Assembly: GCA_015075375.1 (NCBI GenBank)
Contig: JABTUM010000001.1
Coordinates: forward strand, 2,413,201-2,477,200
Source: Planctomycetota bacterium
Lineage (GTDB): Bacteria; Planctomycetota; SZUA-567; H5-PLA8
DNA length: 64,000 nt
Direction: 5' to 3'
The notes below the pieces were generated by a model. The model was given only the letters and a program-made list of their open reading frames with translations. It did no database searches and was not told where the DNA came from. Shown piece by piece: positions 37,182 through 46,281 of this stretch (position 1 is its first letter; each line of letters starts with the position of its first letter). The translations under genes were made by a program, and so were the position numbers.

Positions 37182-39404
37182 ATGCCACGCACGCGCCGCT
37201 CGTTCGGCGAACTCGCGCACGGCTGGGTTCCCTTTGGCATCGGGGAGACCAAACCGCATCACTTCGTCGAAATGATGCGCATTGCGTGGGAGAATCGCGA
37301 CAACCTCGGCTATGCGTGGAAGATCCTCAATCAAGGCGTCTGCGACGGCTGCGCGCTGGGCACCAGCGGCCTGAAGGACTGGACCATTCCCGACGCGCAT
37401 CTCTGTCTGGTGCGCTTGAACCTGCTGCGCCTTAACACCATGCCGGCGCTGGATGCGCATAAGCTGGCCGACGTGGCGGCGCTGAAAAAGCTCACCAGCG
37501 CCGAACTGCGCGCGCTGGGGCGCGTCCCCTACCCCATGCGGCGGCGGCGCGGCGAAGCCGGCTTCACCCGCGTCGCGTGGGACGAACTCTGGGCCGAAGC
37601 CGGCGCGCAGTGGCGGCGTTACGAACCCGACCGCACGTACCTCTTCGTCACCAGCCGCGGCGTAACCAACGAAGTCTACTACGTCGCGCAGAAAGTCATG
37701 CGCTACCTGGGCAGCAACAACGTCGATAACTCCGCGCGACTTTGCCACAGCCCCAGCACCGCGGGACTCAAGTCCACCGTCGGCGTCGCCGCGACCACGT
37801 GCAGCTACGTCGACTGGTACGACAGCGATTTGATCGTTTTCATGGGCAGCAACCCCGCGAACGACCAGCCCGTGGCAATCAAGTACCTCCTCGAAGCCCG
37901 CCGCCGCGGCGCGCGGGTGCTATCGATCAACGCCGCGCGCGAGCCCGGCCTCGACCGCTACTGGGTGCCCAGCGACACCGCCAGCGCGCTCTTCGGAAGC
38001 AAGATCTGCGACCGCACCTTCCTCGTGAAAGTCGGCGGCGATCTCGCCTTCCTCAACGCCGCGGCCAAGATCGTGCTCGAACGCGGCTGGCATAAGCAGG
38101 GCTTCATCGACGAAGCAACCGCCGGCTTCGCGGAGTACCGGGCCGCGCTCGAACGCCAGCCGATGGACGGACTGCTCGCGAGGTGCGGCCTGAGCCTTAC
38201 GGAAATCGAAGCCTTCGCGCAGGAACTGGCGCGGGCCGATGCCGGCGTCTTCGTCTGGTCGATGGGCATCACGCAGCACGCCCACGGCAGCGACACCGTC
38301 CGGGCGCTGGTGAACCTGGCGCTTTTGCGCGAATACGTCGGGCGCGTGGGCACGGGCCTGATGCCGATCCGCGGGCACAGCGGCGTGCAGGGCGGCGCCG
38401 AGATGGGCGCCTACAGCACGGCTTTCCCCGGCGGCAAGACGATCGACGCCGAATCGGCGCGGCATTTCAGCGACCTGTGGAACTTCCCCGTCCCCGATCG
38501 GCCGGGCCTGACCACCGTCGAAATGCTCGAAGCCGCCCGCGACGGCAAGCTCGACGCGCTCTACGCCATCGGCGGGAACTTTCTCGAGACCATGCCCGAT
38601 CCGGAGCGCATCGAAGAGGGGCTCACGAAGCTTCCGCTGCGCATCCACAGCGATATCGTGCTGACGAACCAGATGCTCGTCGAGCCCGCCGAGACGGTTT
38701 TCCTGCTTCCCGCGCGCACGCGCTACGAACAGAAAGACGGCGGCACCGAGACGACCACCGAACGCCGCGTGATCTACAGTCCCTACATACCCGGTCATGA
38801 GATCGGAGAAGCGCGCAGCGAGTGGGAGATGCTCTTGCAGTTCGCGCAAGCCGTGAAGCCCGATGGATACGAGAAACTTCACTTCGCCGGCGGCGCGGCG
38901 ATCCGCGAGGACATCGAGCGCGCGGTCCCCGCGTACCGCGGCATCGCGGCGCTGAAACAGCAAGGCGATCAGTTCCAGTGGGGCGGCCCGCGCCTCTGCA
39001 CCGACCGCACCTTCCCGACGCCCGACGGCAAAGCGCACTTTGCGCCGACCGTTCCGCCCGATCACTTACCCGAGCCCGGCAAATTCTTGCTCGCCACGCG
39101 CCGCGGCAAGCAATTCAACTCGATGATCCAAGCCGAAGTCGACGGACTTACCGGCGCCGCGCGCGACCACATCTTCATCGCGCCCGCGGATGCCGAACGC
39201 CTGAGCCTGCGTACCGGCGATCCCATATTGTTGCGAAGTTCGCGCGGTCAATTCCGCGGCCGCGCGTTCGTGACCGAAGTCGCGCCCGGCACCCTGCAAG
39301 GCCACTGGCCCGAAGTGAACGTGCTCCTGGCTTCCGGCGTGGTCGATGCGGGCGGCGGCGTGCCGGACTACAACGCCGAGGTCAGCATCGAGAAGCTGGC
39401 CTGA
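37182..39404 (+). CDS. YdeP/FdhF-like molybdopterin oxidoreductase
   Basis: A 740-residue molybdopterin-dependent oxidoreductase of the YdeP-like alpha subunit type. It starts with FGIGETKPHHFVEMMRIAWENR and an iron-sulfur-type motif VCDGCALG (C54, C57), with fewer cysteines than classical formate dehydrogenases. Pterin-binding segments include LCHSPSTAGLK, FMGSNPANDQP and GHSGVQGGAEMG; the C-terminal domain contains ADAERLSLRTGDPI. The substrate is unknown. The frame is open from a TTG at 37137, but the ATG at 37182 has AGGAG ten bases upstream and fits the family start. No FdhD or electron-transfer subunit gene is adjacent. Confidence 0.88.
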   Translation: MPRTRRSFGELAHGWVPFGIGETKPHHFVEMMRIAWENRDNLGYAWKILNQGVCDGCALGTSGLKDWTIPDAHLCLVRLNLLRLNTMPALDAHKLADVAALKKLTSAELRALGRVPYPMRRRRGEAGFTRVAWDELWAEAGAQWRRYEPDRTYLFVTSRGVTNEVYYVAQKVMRYLGSNNVDNSARLCHSPSTAGLKSTVGVAATTCSYVDWYDSDLIVFMGSNPANDQPVAIKYLLEARRRGARVLSINAAREPGLDRYWVPSDTASALFGSKICDRTFLVKVGGDLAFLNAAAKIVLERGWHKQGFIDEATAGFAEYRAALERQPMDGLLARCGLSLTEIEAFAQELARADAGVFVWSMGITQHAHGSDTVRALVNLALLREYVGRVGTGLMPIRGHSGVQGGAEMGAYSTAFPGGKTIDAESARHFSDLWNFPVPDRPGLTTVEMLEAARDGKLDALYAIGGNFLETMPDPERIEEGLTKLPLRIHSDIVLTNQMLVEPAETVFLLPARTRYEQKDGGTETTTERRVIYSPYIPGHEIGEARSEWEMLLQFAQAVKPDGYEKLHFAGGAAIREDIERAVPAYRGIAALKQQGDQFQWGGPRLCTDRTFPTPDGKAHFAPTVPPDHLPEPGKFLLATRRGKQFNSMIQAEVDGLTGAARDHIFIAPADAERLSLRTGDPILLRSSRGQFRGRAFVTEVAPGTLQGHWPEVNVLLASGVVDAGGGVPDYNAEVSIEKLA

Positions 39405-39732
39405 ACCTCCACGCCCTTCCGTGAATTGAGTTCCTCTTGCGCATCGTCCTTGCCAAAACTTTGATCGGCCCATCACAACGTGCACCAAATAAGCATTTAG
39501 TTGCGCACAACGTTCTGCTTTTCAGTCAACCGAGGCGTTACCTTGCGCACTCATAAACGGTTGGAAGCCTCCATGTTAGGTAAGTCATTAGGGTGCCCCT
39601 TTTAGGGACCGATGTTTCGTGGAGACACGAGGCGCATTGGACGATGCATCCTTATATGCGTCGTCCGTTGGGGGGAAGTGCGCAGGCCAGGGCTTGTCTA
39701 AGCCTGGGGTTGCGGTAGACTTCCGGGGAGCC
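39405..39732 (+). promoter_or_regulatory. Intergenic region with three hairpins before the LolA-like gene
   Basis: No gene is seen in these 328 bases. The last 116 bases contain three inverted repeats in a row: TCGTG/CACGA (39617-39630), GGACGATGCA/TGCGTCGTCC with one mismatch (39639-39666), and CCAGGGCTT/AAGCCTGG with a bulge (39687-39707), ending about 25 bases before the ATG. A structured 5' leader that controls translation or transcription is possible. CACAACGT occurs twice upstream (39474-39481 and 39506-39513). Confidence 0.4.
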
Positions 39733-40647
39733 ATGATTCCAGATTCGAACCGAATTGCCCGGCGTTGGGTTTGCGCCGTAGCACTCGCCTGTGTGGCGGG
39801 CGCGGCGGGGGTGCACGCTTCGACCGCCGAAGCCTCGACGTCGGCAGAGGTTGCGGCGCCGCAATACGATCGCGAAAAGCTCCTCAAATCCTTGGACGAA
39901 ATCGACAGCCGGCGGCTGAGCGTCGAGACGCTGGTCGCGAGGCTGGATATCGTTCTGCGCGACAAGAACAAAGACAAAGAGCACGCGCTGAACGGGGCGT
40001 ATCTGGGCGATAAGGACGGCAACCTGCGGCTGCGGATCAAGCATCAGGAAACGCTGCTGCTGGATATGGCGTTCCACGAAGGCAGCGTCGATCTGCTGCT
40101 GCCGCGCAAGCGCCGGTATTTCCGGGGCAGCGTGGAGGATCTGAAAAAGGCGGGCGGCAACGAGCTGGCGCTGCTGGCGCATGCGGGGACGGCGCACGAC
40201 TTGTTCTTCCCGCGCCCTTGGACCGAGACGGCGTTCGAGCGGCGAGTGGTGATCGAGAATGGGAAGCCGGTGGTGAGCGTGTTGGAGATGCCGGGCGTCT
40301 TCAAGCGCCGCGTGCGCAGTTACCAGCTCAGCAGCGAGCATGCGGTCGCCACGCGCGCGGACATCTTCGACTTGCAGAGCCAGTTCTTGGGCGCGATCCG
40401 GTTCGAGGATTACCGCTTCAAGACGCCGGGCGCCGGCGAAGCGGCGGAGCGGCCAACCGATCTGACGTACCCCGGCCGCGTGACGCTCGCGACGGCCAGC
40501 GACAAGCAGGAGTTGCAGCTCGATGTGCAGGAACTGATTCCGAACGTTCCGATTCCTCTCGAGAAGCTGCGCGTGCCGGTGCCGGAAGGCATGCAGATCC
40601 GCGATCTGGCCGAAGCGTTGCAGACCGGCCAGAGTCTTTGGGAATAA
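39733..40647 (+). CDS. Outer-membrane lipoprotein-sorting (LolA-like) family protein
   Basis: A 304-residue exported protein. The signal peptide (WVCAVALACVAGAAGVHAS) is followed by a domain of long beta strands with basic and acidic residues (LRLRIKHQETLLLDMAFHEGSVDLLLPRKRRYFRG), as in LolA-like periplasmic carriers for lipoproteins. It precedes an MMPL exporter by 121 bp. The pairing of a LolA-like carrier with an MMPL pump is common and suggests export of a lipid or lipoprotein. The ATG at 39733 is chosen over a GTG at 39619 because it begins the signal peptide. Confidence 0.75.
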   Translation: MIPDSNRIARRWVCAVALACVAGAAGVHASTAEASTSAEVAAPQYDREKLLKSLDEIDSRRLSVETLVARLDIVLRDKNKDKEHALNGAYLGDKDGNLRLRIKHQETLLLDMAFHEGSVDLLLPRKRRYFRGSVEDLKKAGGNELALLAHAGTAHDLFFPRPWTETAFERRVVIENGKPVVSVLEMPGVFKRRVRSYQLSSEHAVATRADIFDLQSQFLGAIRFEDYRFKTPGAGEAAERPTDLTYPGRVTLATASDKQELQLDVQELIPNVPIPLEKLRVPVPEGMQIRDLAEALQTGQSLWE

Positions 40648-40768
40648 CGCTTCCCGTGCGCGTCTTTTCGCAAGACGCTTCCCTCGTATCGTCCGATTCT
40701 TGAATGCAGACCGCGCGCGGCGGATGGTTTTTTCGCGGCGCTCCTTGAGCTTGTGACCGGATAGCGCC

Positions 40769-43612
40769 GTGACGAATCTGCAGGACCGTTTCTTCGACCG
40801 CTGGGGCACGTGGGTGGCGCGCAACCGCCGCCGCGTGCTGTGGGGCGCGCTGGCGCTCTTCGTGCTCGCGCTGCCCGGCGCGGGTTACACGCTGACCCAT
40901 CTCGACGCCAATGTGCTGGACCAGGTTTCCGCGAAGTTGGTGCGCTTCCGTTACATGCGCGAGATCAGCGAAGCGTTCGGCGGAGACTTGCTTGCGGCGG
41001 TGGTGCATGTTTCCGACGAAGCGGCCCAGGATCCCGCGAACGCCGCGCCGCTGCGCGCCTACGGCGATCTGCTCGCCGAGGAACTGGCTCAGGTCGGCCT
41101 GCGGCCCGAGGATCATGCGGCGCTGCCGGAAGGATACTTCGCCGAACCGCAGCGCTGGCTGCGGCGGGTCGAGTGCAAGGCCGGAGCGGGCTTGCGGCAG
41201 GCGCTGGAACGGATCGGGAAAGAACACCTCGCGGCGGTGCTGAGCGTCGAGGATGTGCACGCGGTCGAGGCGCGCTTCGATCCGGAGGCGCTGGCCCAAC
41301 GGCTGAAGCAGGTGCGCGAGGAACTGAAGGACATCGATCCGTCGATGGACGTGGAGCGTAAGCGGCTGATGGCCGATCCGCTGAAGCTGGCCGGGCTGGC
41401 GCAGGAAGCGCTGGACCGCAAACTCGGCGGGCGCAAATCGAATCTGTCGCTGCACGACGCGGAAGGCTATTTCCTCTCGCCCGACCGCACGACGCTGCTG
41501 GTGCTGGCGCGGCCGATCCAGGGCGTCAACCAGCTCGATTTTCTCCACGCCCTGATGCCGGCGGTGCAGCGCGCGGAGAACCGGGCGGTCGAAGCCTTCC
41601 GCGCGAAATACGCCGCCGCGCCGCCGTTCACGACGCAGCTCATGAGCGATACCTACGGCGAGCCTGCCGAGGGCGAACCTCGGGACGCGCAACTGCGCGT
41701 CGGCTACACGGGCCTGCACGCGGTGACGTACGAGAACGAGTTGAGCCTGCGCTGGGATATTCTCTCCACGACGCTCACGTCGGGCGTGATCGTGATCCTG
41801 CTGTTTCTGCTGGTCTTCCGCGAACTGCGGCTGGCGTGGTGCATCGCGCTGACGATGGGCTTGGCGGTGGTGGTGACGCTGGCGCTGACGGCGCTGGTGC
41901 AGGGCAAGATCGGCGTGATGGGCGCGGGCTTCACGTGCATCCTGCTGGGCATGGGCGTCGATTACGGCATTCACATCTACAGCACGTTCCACCATCTGCG
42001 CGAAGAAGCGCGCTACCGGACGGAAGATGCGCTGGCCGAGACGCTGCGGCGCTGCGGACCCAGCGTGCTGGCGGCGAGTTTGACGACGGCGGTGGCGTTC
42101 TTCGGGATCGCGACGACGCATTTCCGGATGCTGGCCGAACTGGGCCTGCTGGCGGGGATCGGGCTGTTCGTCGCGGCGCTGCTGATGATCACCTTTTTCC
42201 CGGTGCTGCTGGCGGGCGGCGGCGACGACCGCAAGGCCGGGCATGTCGCGCACAGCATCCGCAAGACGACGATCATGCTGGGGCGCTTTCACCAGCGGCA
42301 GCGCAAGGGCTGGCTGGGCGTCTCGCTGGGCGTGCTGGGGCTGCTGGCCTGCGCGACGTTGATCCTGGGCTATTCCGATCCGGGCCCCGAGCCGGTGATG
42401 GGCGTGCGCTTCGACGGCGAGCTTTCGAATCTGCGCAGCCTGCGCATCCAGGCGATTCCGCTGCGCGAGCGGGTGGCCGCGAAGTTCGGGCAGGCGTTTT
42501 CGGACATCAAGGTGCTGGCCGAAGGCCCCGACGAAGCCACGGCTTACGCGGCGGCCGAGCGCGCGGTGGCGAACCTGAAGGCGCGCGAAGAAGCGGGCGA
42601 GATCGAACCGCTGGGCGGGATTCTCGACTACGTGCCGGCGCCCTCTGCGCAGCGGCGGTCGCTGGAGGCTTTGCGCGCGGTGGATTTCACGGCCTGCCGG
42701 CAGCGCTTTCTTCAAGCGGCGCAGCAGGAATTCGGCGCGGCGGGCGAACGCGCCTTCCAGCCGTTTTTGGCCAAGCTCGACGAACTCGCCGATTCGGCGC
42801 GGACCGCGGAGGTGCTTACGCTGGCCGAGGTGCTCCAAGGTCCGGTGGGCCCGATTCTGAATCTGTTCGCGCGGGTCGACGCGGACAGCGGGCGCGTGCA
42901 GTTGCTGACCAGTTATCTGCCGGCGAGCGCGCCGGGCAACGGCGGGCTGGGGCATACCGAGGCGTGGTACGGCGCGGTGGCGCAGGATGCGGAGCGCGGC
43001 ACGCCGGAGGGCGGCGCGATCAAGTTCACGTCGCCGCGGCTGGTGGGATTCGAATTGAAGGCGAGCCTGCTGCGCGACATGGAATGGATCAGCGGCGCGG
43101 TGGCCCTGTGCGTCGCCACGCTTCTGGTGATCACCTTCCGCAGCGCGAAGAAGGCGCTGCTCGCGGCTTTGCCGCTGATTTTCGCGACGCTTTTCGTGCT
43201 GGCCGGGGTGGTGGTGGCGCAGCTTTTGGGTCGCGATTTCGCGTTGAATTACGTGAACCTGATGATTTTCCCGGTGCTGGTGGGCAGCGCGATCGATTAC
43301 GGCGTCTACCTGGTCTTCGACGTGTATTCGTCGCGGCGTCCGTCGCTGGAGGCGGTGGTGGCCGAGACGGGTCGCGGCGTGGTGCTGTGCGGGCTGACGA
43401 CGCTGGCGGGGTTCGGCTCGATGGTGCTTGGAAGTTACACGGGTCTGATCGATTTCGGCTGGTCGGCGGTGCTGGGGTACTCGGGTGCGCTTTTTGGCGC
43501 ACTGATCGTGCTGCCGGGGGTGTTGAATCTGCTGGGCGCGGGCGGTATGGAGCGCCCGGTGTCGTTGAAGAAGGAACAGCCCGCGGCGCCGCAGTTGACG
43601 GGGAAGAAGTGA
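40769..43612 (+). CDS. MMPL/RND-superfamily exporter
   Basis: A 947-residue transporter of the MMPL type with the two-fold RND layout: an N-terminal helix (VLWGALALFVLALPGAGYTL), a large periplasmic loop, five or six helices (STTLTSGVIVILLFLLVF, MGVDYGIHIYS), a second loop, and again helices (ALCVATLLVITF, GSAIDYGVYLVF). The G-x-x-x-D motif appears in both halves (GMGVDYG, GSAIDYG) and carries the proton-relay aspartates. It resembles hopanoid/lipid exporters of the HpnN type and probably works with the LolA-like protein upstream. The start is a GTG. Confidence 0.92.
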   Translation: MTNLQDRFFDRWGTWVARNRRRVLWGALALFVLALPGAGYTLTHLDANVLDQVSAKLVRFRYMREISEAFGGDLLAAVVHVSDEAAQDPANAAPLRAYGDLLAEELAQVGLRPEDHAALPEGYFAEPQRWLRRVECKAGAGLRQALERIGKEHLAAVLSVEDVHAVEARFDPEALAQRLKQVREELKDIDPSMDVERKRLMADPLKLAGLAQEALDRKLGGRKSNLSLHDAEGYFLSPDRTTLLVLARPIQGVNQLDFLHALMPAVQRAENRAVEAFRAKYAAAPPFTTQLMSDTYGEPAEGEPRDAQLRVGYTGLHAVTYENELSLRWDILSTTLTSGVIVILLFLLVFRELRLAWCIALTMGLAVVVTLALTALVQGKIGVMGAGFTCILLGMGVDYGIHIYSTFHHLREEARYRTEDALAETLRRCGPSVLAASLTTAVAFFGIATTHFRMLAELGLLAGIGLFVAALLMITFFPVLLAGGGDDRKAGHVAHSIRKTTIMLGRFHQRQRKGWLGVSLGVLGLLACATLILGYSDPGPEPVMGVRFDGELSNLRSLRIQAIPLRERVAAKFGQAFSDIKVLAEGPDEATAYAAAERAVANLKAREEAGEIEPLGGILDYVPAPSAQRRSLEALRAVDFTACRQRFLQAAQQEFGAAGERAFQPFLAKLDELADSARTAEVLTLAEVLQGPVGPILNLFARVDADSGRVQLLTSYLPASAPGNGGLGHTEAWYGAVAQDAERGTPEGGAIKFTSPRLVGFELKASLLRDMEWISGAVALCVATLLVITFRSAKKALLAALPLIFATLFVLAGVVVAQLLGRDFALNYVNLMIFPVLVGSAIDYGVYLVFDVYSSRRPSLEAVVAETGRGVVLCGLTTLAGFGSMVLGSYTGLIDFGWSAVLGYSGALFGALIVLPGVLNLLGAGGMERPVSLKKEQPAAPQLTGKK

Positions 43613-43681
43613 GCGCCTCCGGAATCGAATCTCCCCGCCCCTGCGCTTGAGCGGGCGCGCTTCCGCGCGCACAATACGGCC

Positions 43682-45028
43682 ATGCACGCACCGATCGTTG
43701 CACCCGTCGCCGAACCGCCCGCCGCGCCCGCCCGCGCGGGCGAACGCTTTTCGTTTCCGCCGCGCGCGGCCGAACTGCTGCGCAGTTGCGTCCACTGCGG
43801 CCTGTGCCTGGGCGCGTGCCCGACGTACCGCGAGCTGGGCAACGAGAACGATTCGCCGCGCGGGCGGCTGTACCTGATGAAGGGCCTTGCCGACGGGCGC
43901 ATCGAAGCCACGCCGGCGGTCGCGAAGCACCTCGATCTGTGCCTCGATTGCCGCGCCTGCGAGACGGCCTGCCCCAGCGGCGTGCACTACGGTTCGATCC
44001 TGGAGCATACGCGCGCGCACTTGCAGGAAGCGCGTCCGCCGGGCGGCTTCGAGCGCCTGCTGCGCGCGGTCTTCTTCCGCCAGCTTTTCCCGCACCACGA
44101 GCGGCTCGCGCTGATCCTGGGCCTCACGCGCTTCATGCAGCGCAGCGGCCTGCGCGCGCTGTTGCACCGCAGCGGCGCGATCAAACTCCTGCCCGCGCGC
44201 CTGCGCGAAATCGAAGCGATGCAGCCGGAATTGAAAGACGAACCGTTCCGCTCGAACGCGCCGGATGTCTTTCCGGCGTGGGGCGGCGCTCCGGCCAAGC
44301 GCGTGGCGTTCTTCAGCGGCTGCGTCATGGACTTGATGATGGGCGGGATTCACCGCGCGACGGTGAAGGTTCTGCAGGCGCACGGCTGCGAGGTGCTGAG
44401 CGTGGGCGGGCAGGCGTGCTGCGGCGCGCTGATGTTCCACGCCGGCGAGGCCGAAGCCGGCCGCGCGGTGGCCCGGCGCAATCTGGAGCTCTTCGCCGGG
44501 CTGGGCGTCGATGCGATCGTGAACAATTCGGCCGGCTGCGGCTCGACCTTGAAGGAGTACGGCGAACTGCTGCCCGGCGACGCGCGCGCGCACGCTTTTT
44601 CCGCGCAGATGCGCGACGTGAGCGAGGTGTTGGCCGCACTGGAGCCGCGCGTGGAACTGCGCGCGCTGGACGCGACGGTGACGTACGACGCGCCATGCCA
44701 CCTGCTGCACGGGCAGAAGATTTCGGCTCCGCCGCTGGAAGTGGCCCTGCGCATTCCCGGACTGAAATGGGTGGCTTTGCCGGAGGCCGAATTCTGCTGC
44801 GGCGCGGCGGGGATTTACAACCTCACCCAGCCCGAGATGTCGAAGCAGGTGCTCGCGCGAAAGGTCGCGGCCATCGCCGGAACCGGCGCTCGGATCGTAC
44901 TGACGGGCAACCCGGGCTGCATTTTGCAGATCCGCCAAGGCTGCCGCGATGCGGGGTTGGACGTGGAGGTGCTGCACCCGATGGAACTGTTCGCGCGCGC
45001 GCTGCCGGAGCGCGAGCCGGAACCGTAA
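43682..45028 (+). CDS. glcF: Glycolate oxidase iron-sulfur subunit
   Basis: A 448-residue protein with two 4Fe-4S clusters, CVHCGLCLGAC (C36, C39, C42, C46) and CLDCRACETAC (C87, C90, C93, C97), and two CCG domains (ACCGALMFHAGE and FCCGAAGIYNL). This is the standard GlcF plan; it accepts electrons from the GlcD-GlcE flavoproteins and passes them to quinone. glcD and glcE lie about 32 kb to the left on the other strand. It follows the MMPL gene by 69 bp and converges with the GCS2 ligase gene. Confidence 0.93.
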   Translation: MHAPIVAPVAEPPAAPARAGERFSFPPRAAELLRSCVHCGLCLGACPTYRELGNENDSPRGRLYLMKGLADGRIEATPAVAKHLDLCLDCRACETACPSGVHYGSILEHTRAHLQEARPPGGFERLLRAVFFRQLFPHHERLALILGLTRFMQRSGLRALLHRSGAIKLLPARLREIEAMQPELKDEPFRSNAPDVFPAWGGAPAKRVAFFSGCVMDLMMGGIHRATVKVLQAHGCEVLSVGGQACCGALMFHAGEAEAGRAVARRNLELFAGLGVDAIVNNSAGCGSTLKEYGELLPGDARAHAFSAQMRDVSEVLAALEPRVELRALDATVTYDAPCHLLHGQKISAPPLEVALRIPGLKWVALPEAEFCCGAAGIYNLTQPEMSKQVLARKVAAIAGTGARIVLTGNPGCILQIRQGCRDAGLDVEVLHPMELFARALPEREPEP

Positions 45029-45039
45029 AGCGGCGGCCA

Positions 45040-46281
45040 TCAAGGCAGGAAGAGGCAGCCGCGTTCGAGTGCGCCGGCCAGTTGCGCGTACACTTCAACG
45101 ATACGTTGCGGATGGGGTTGCGGGCCGGCGGCGGCGAGGATGCGCCGGGCGAGCGGTCCGTGCTTCAGGATCTGCTCGAGCGCCGCGCGTTCGGGTTCGG
45201 GAGCGGACGCGACAGGCCAGAGCGCTTCCAAGAGGCGCGCCCATATTTCGCCGGCGCGCAGCGAAGTGGCGCCGGCGCATCCAAAGGCTTCGAGCATCTC
45301 GGCGTCGGACACGGTCGCCCGGTCGGCGTCGCGCATGGTGGCGAGCAAGAGCGTATGGAGGCGTTCGACGGGCCATGCTTGCAGGCGCGCGAGGGGCATC
45401 CAGCGTTCGTCGCAGAGCGCGCGGACGGTGCGCTGGACGAGTTCGCAGATCGCCAGATCGGCGAGCGGGCATTCTTGAACGTCGAGCAAGCGGACTTCGA
45501 CGCTGCCGCGGTCGAAGCGCGCGATGGCGCCGCGAGCGTTGAGAAATTCTTCCTGCAGCACCCCATCGGTATCGAACGGCGCGATCTGAGCGAACATCGG
45601 CGCGAAGACGTGCGCGCGGTACTCGGCTTCGGTATAGACCGGCTCGGGAATCACGCGGCCGGCGGCCAAGGGCACGCGGTCCATGTGATGACGGTAGTTT
45701 TCGAGGCGCGTGTCGAGGAGGCCGGTGGCGCGGCCTTCCTGGAACGGCGAACTGGCGGCGAGCGCCGGCAGCAGCGGGAGCACGGCTCGGACGGCGGCGT
45801 GGAGGCGCGCGAATTCGCGTTCGCCGGCGAAGGGCAGATTCAGGTGCACGCTTTGCAGGTTGGCCCAGCCGTGGGTATGGCAATCGAAGATGCGGTGAAA
45901 GGCGGCGTAGATTTCGGCGTAGTCGTGGGGCCAGACGCGCGTTTCGGCGGCGGGGCGCATGAGCGGGTGCATGGCGCCGGGCAAGAGGCACAGATTCAGC
46001 GGCTTCAGCCGCGCATTCATGGCCTGAATTTCGGCGTGAAAAGCGGGTGCTAATCCCAGCAGGGATGCGGCGGGCGGTTCGACCTTGAGTTCCAGGACGT
46101 GCGCGACGAGTTCGTTGGACCAGGTCATCGGGCCGCAGGCGGCGTCGGAGACGTAGGCCGCGGACCCGGCGGCCAGGCGGAGCGCTTCGTCGGCGGCGGG
46201 GCGGACGGCGAGCGTGGCACGGTCCACGAGCATGTATTCCAGCTCGATCCCGAACGCCGCAAAGAGGCCGGGGCGCTTCAT
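45040..46281 (-). CDS. GCS2-family carboxylate-amine ligase
   Basis: A 413-residue ligase of the glutamate-cysteine ligase 2 family. FGIELEYMLVD (residues 10-20) is the ATP/Mg-binding start of these enzymes, SNELVAHVLELKVEP supplies the next acidic and lysine residues, and HGWANLQSVHLNLPF and RFDRGSVEVRLLDVQECP continue the active site. They join an amine to the gamma-carboxylate of glutamate or a related acid using ATP. The gene is the last of a five-gene operon and overlaps the stop of the ATP-grasp gene by four bases (ATGA), so translation is coupled. The two ligases probably act on the same product. Confidence 0.88.
   Translation of the reverse strand: MKRPGLFAAFGIELEYMLVDRATLAVRPAADEALRLAAGSAAYVSDAACGPMTWSNELVAHVLELKVEPPAASLLGLAPAFHAEIQAMNARLKPLNLCLLPGAMHPLMRPAAETRVWPHDYAEIYAAFHRIFDCHTHGWANLQSVHLNLPFAGEREFARLHAAVRAVLPLLPALAASSPFQEGRATGLLDTRLENYRHHMDRVPLAAGRVIPEPVYTEAEYRAHVFAPMFAQIAPFDTDGVLQEEFLNARGAIARFDRGSVEVRLLDVQECPLADLAICELVQRTVRALCDERWMPLARLQAWPVERLHTLLLATMRDADRATVSDAEMLEAFGCAGATSLRAGEIWARLLEALWPVASAPEPERAALEQILKHGPLARRILAAAGPQPHPQRIVEVYAQLAGALERGCLFLP

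Noticed and set aside
39735..39760. A T-loop-like GGTTCGAATC on the minus strand suggesting a tRNA.
   Set aside because: The flanking bases do not form a T-stem and no acceptor or anticodon arm exists; it lies in the coding start of the LolA-like gene.
40418..45043. A 1541-codon open frame on the minus strand opposite the MMPL and glcF genes.
   Set aside because: It spans two plus-strand genes with recognised motifs and itself is a low-complexity Arg/Gln/His-rich product of antisense GC-rich codons.
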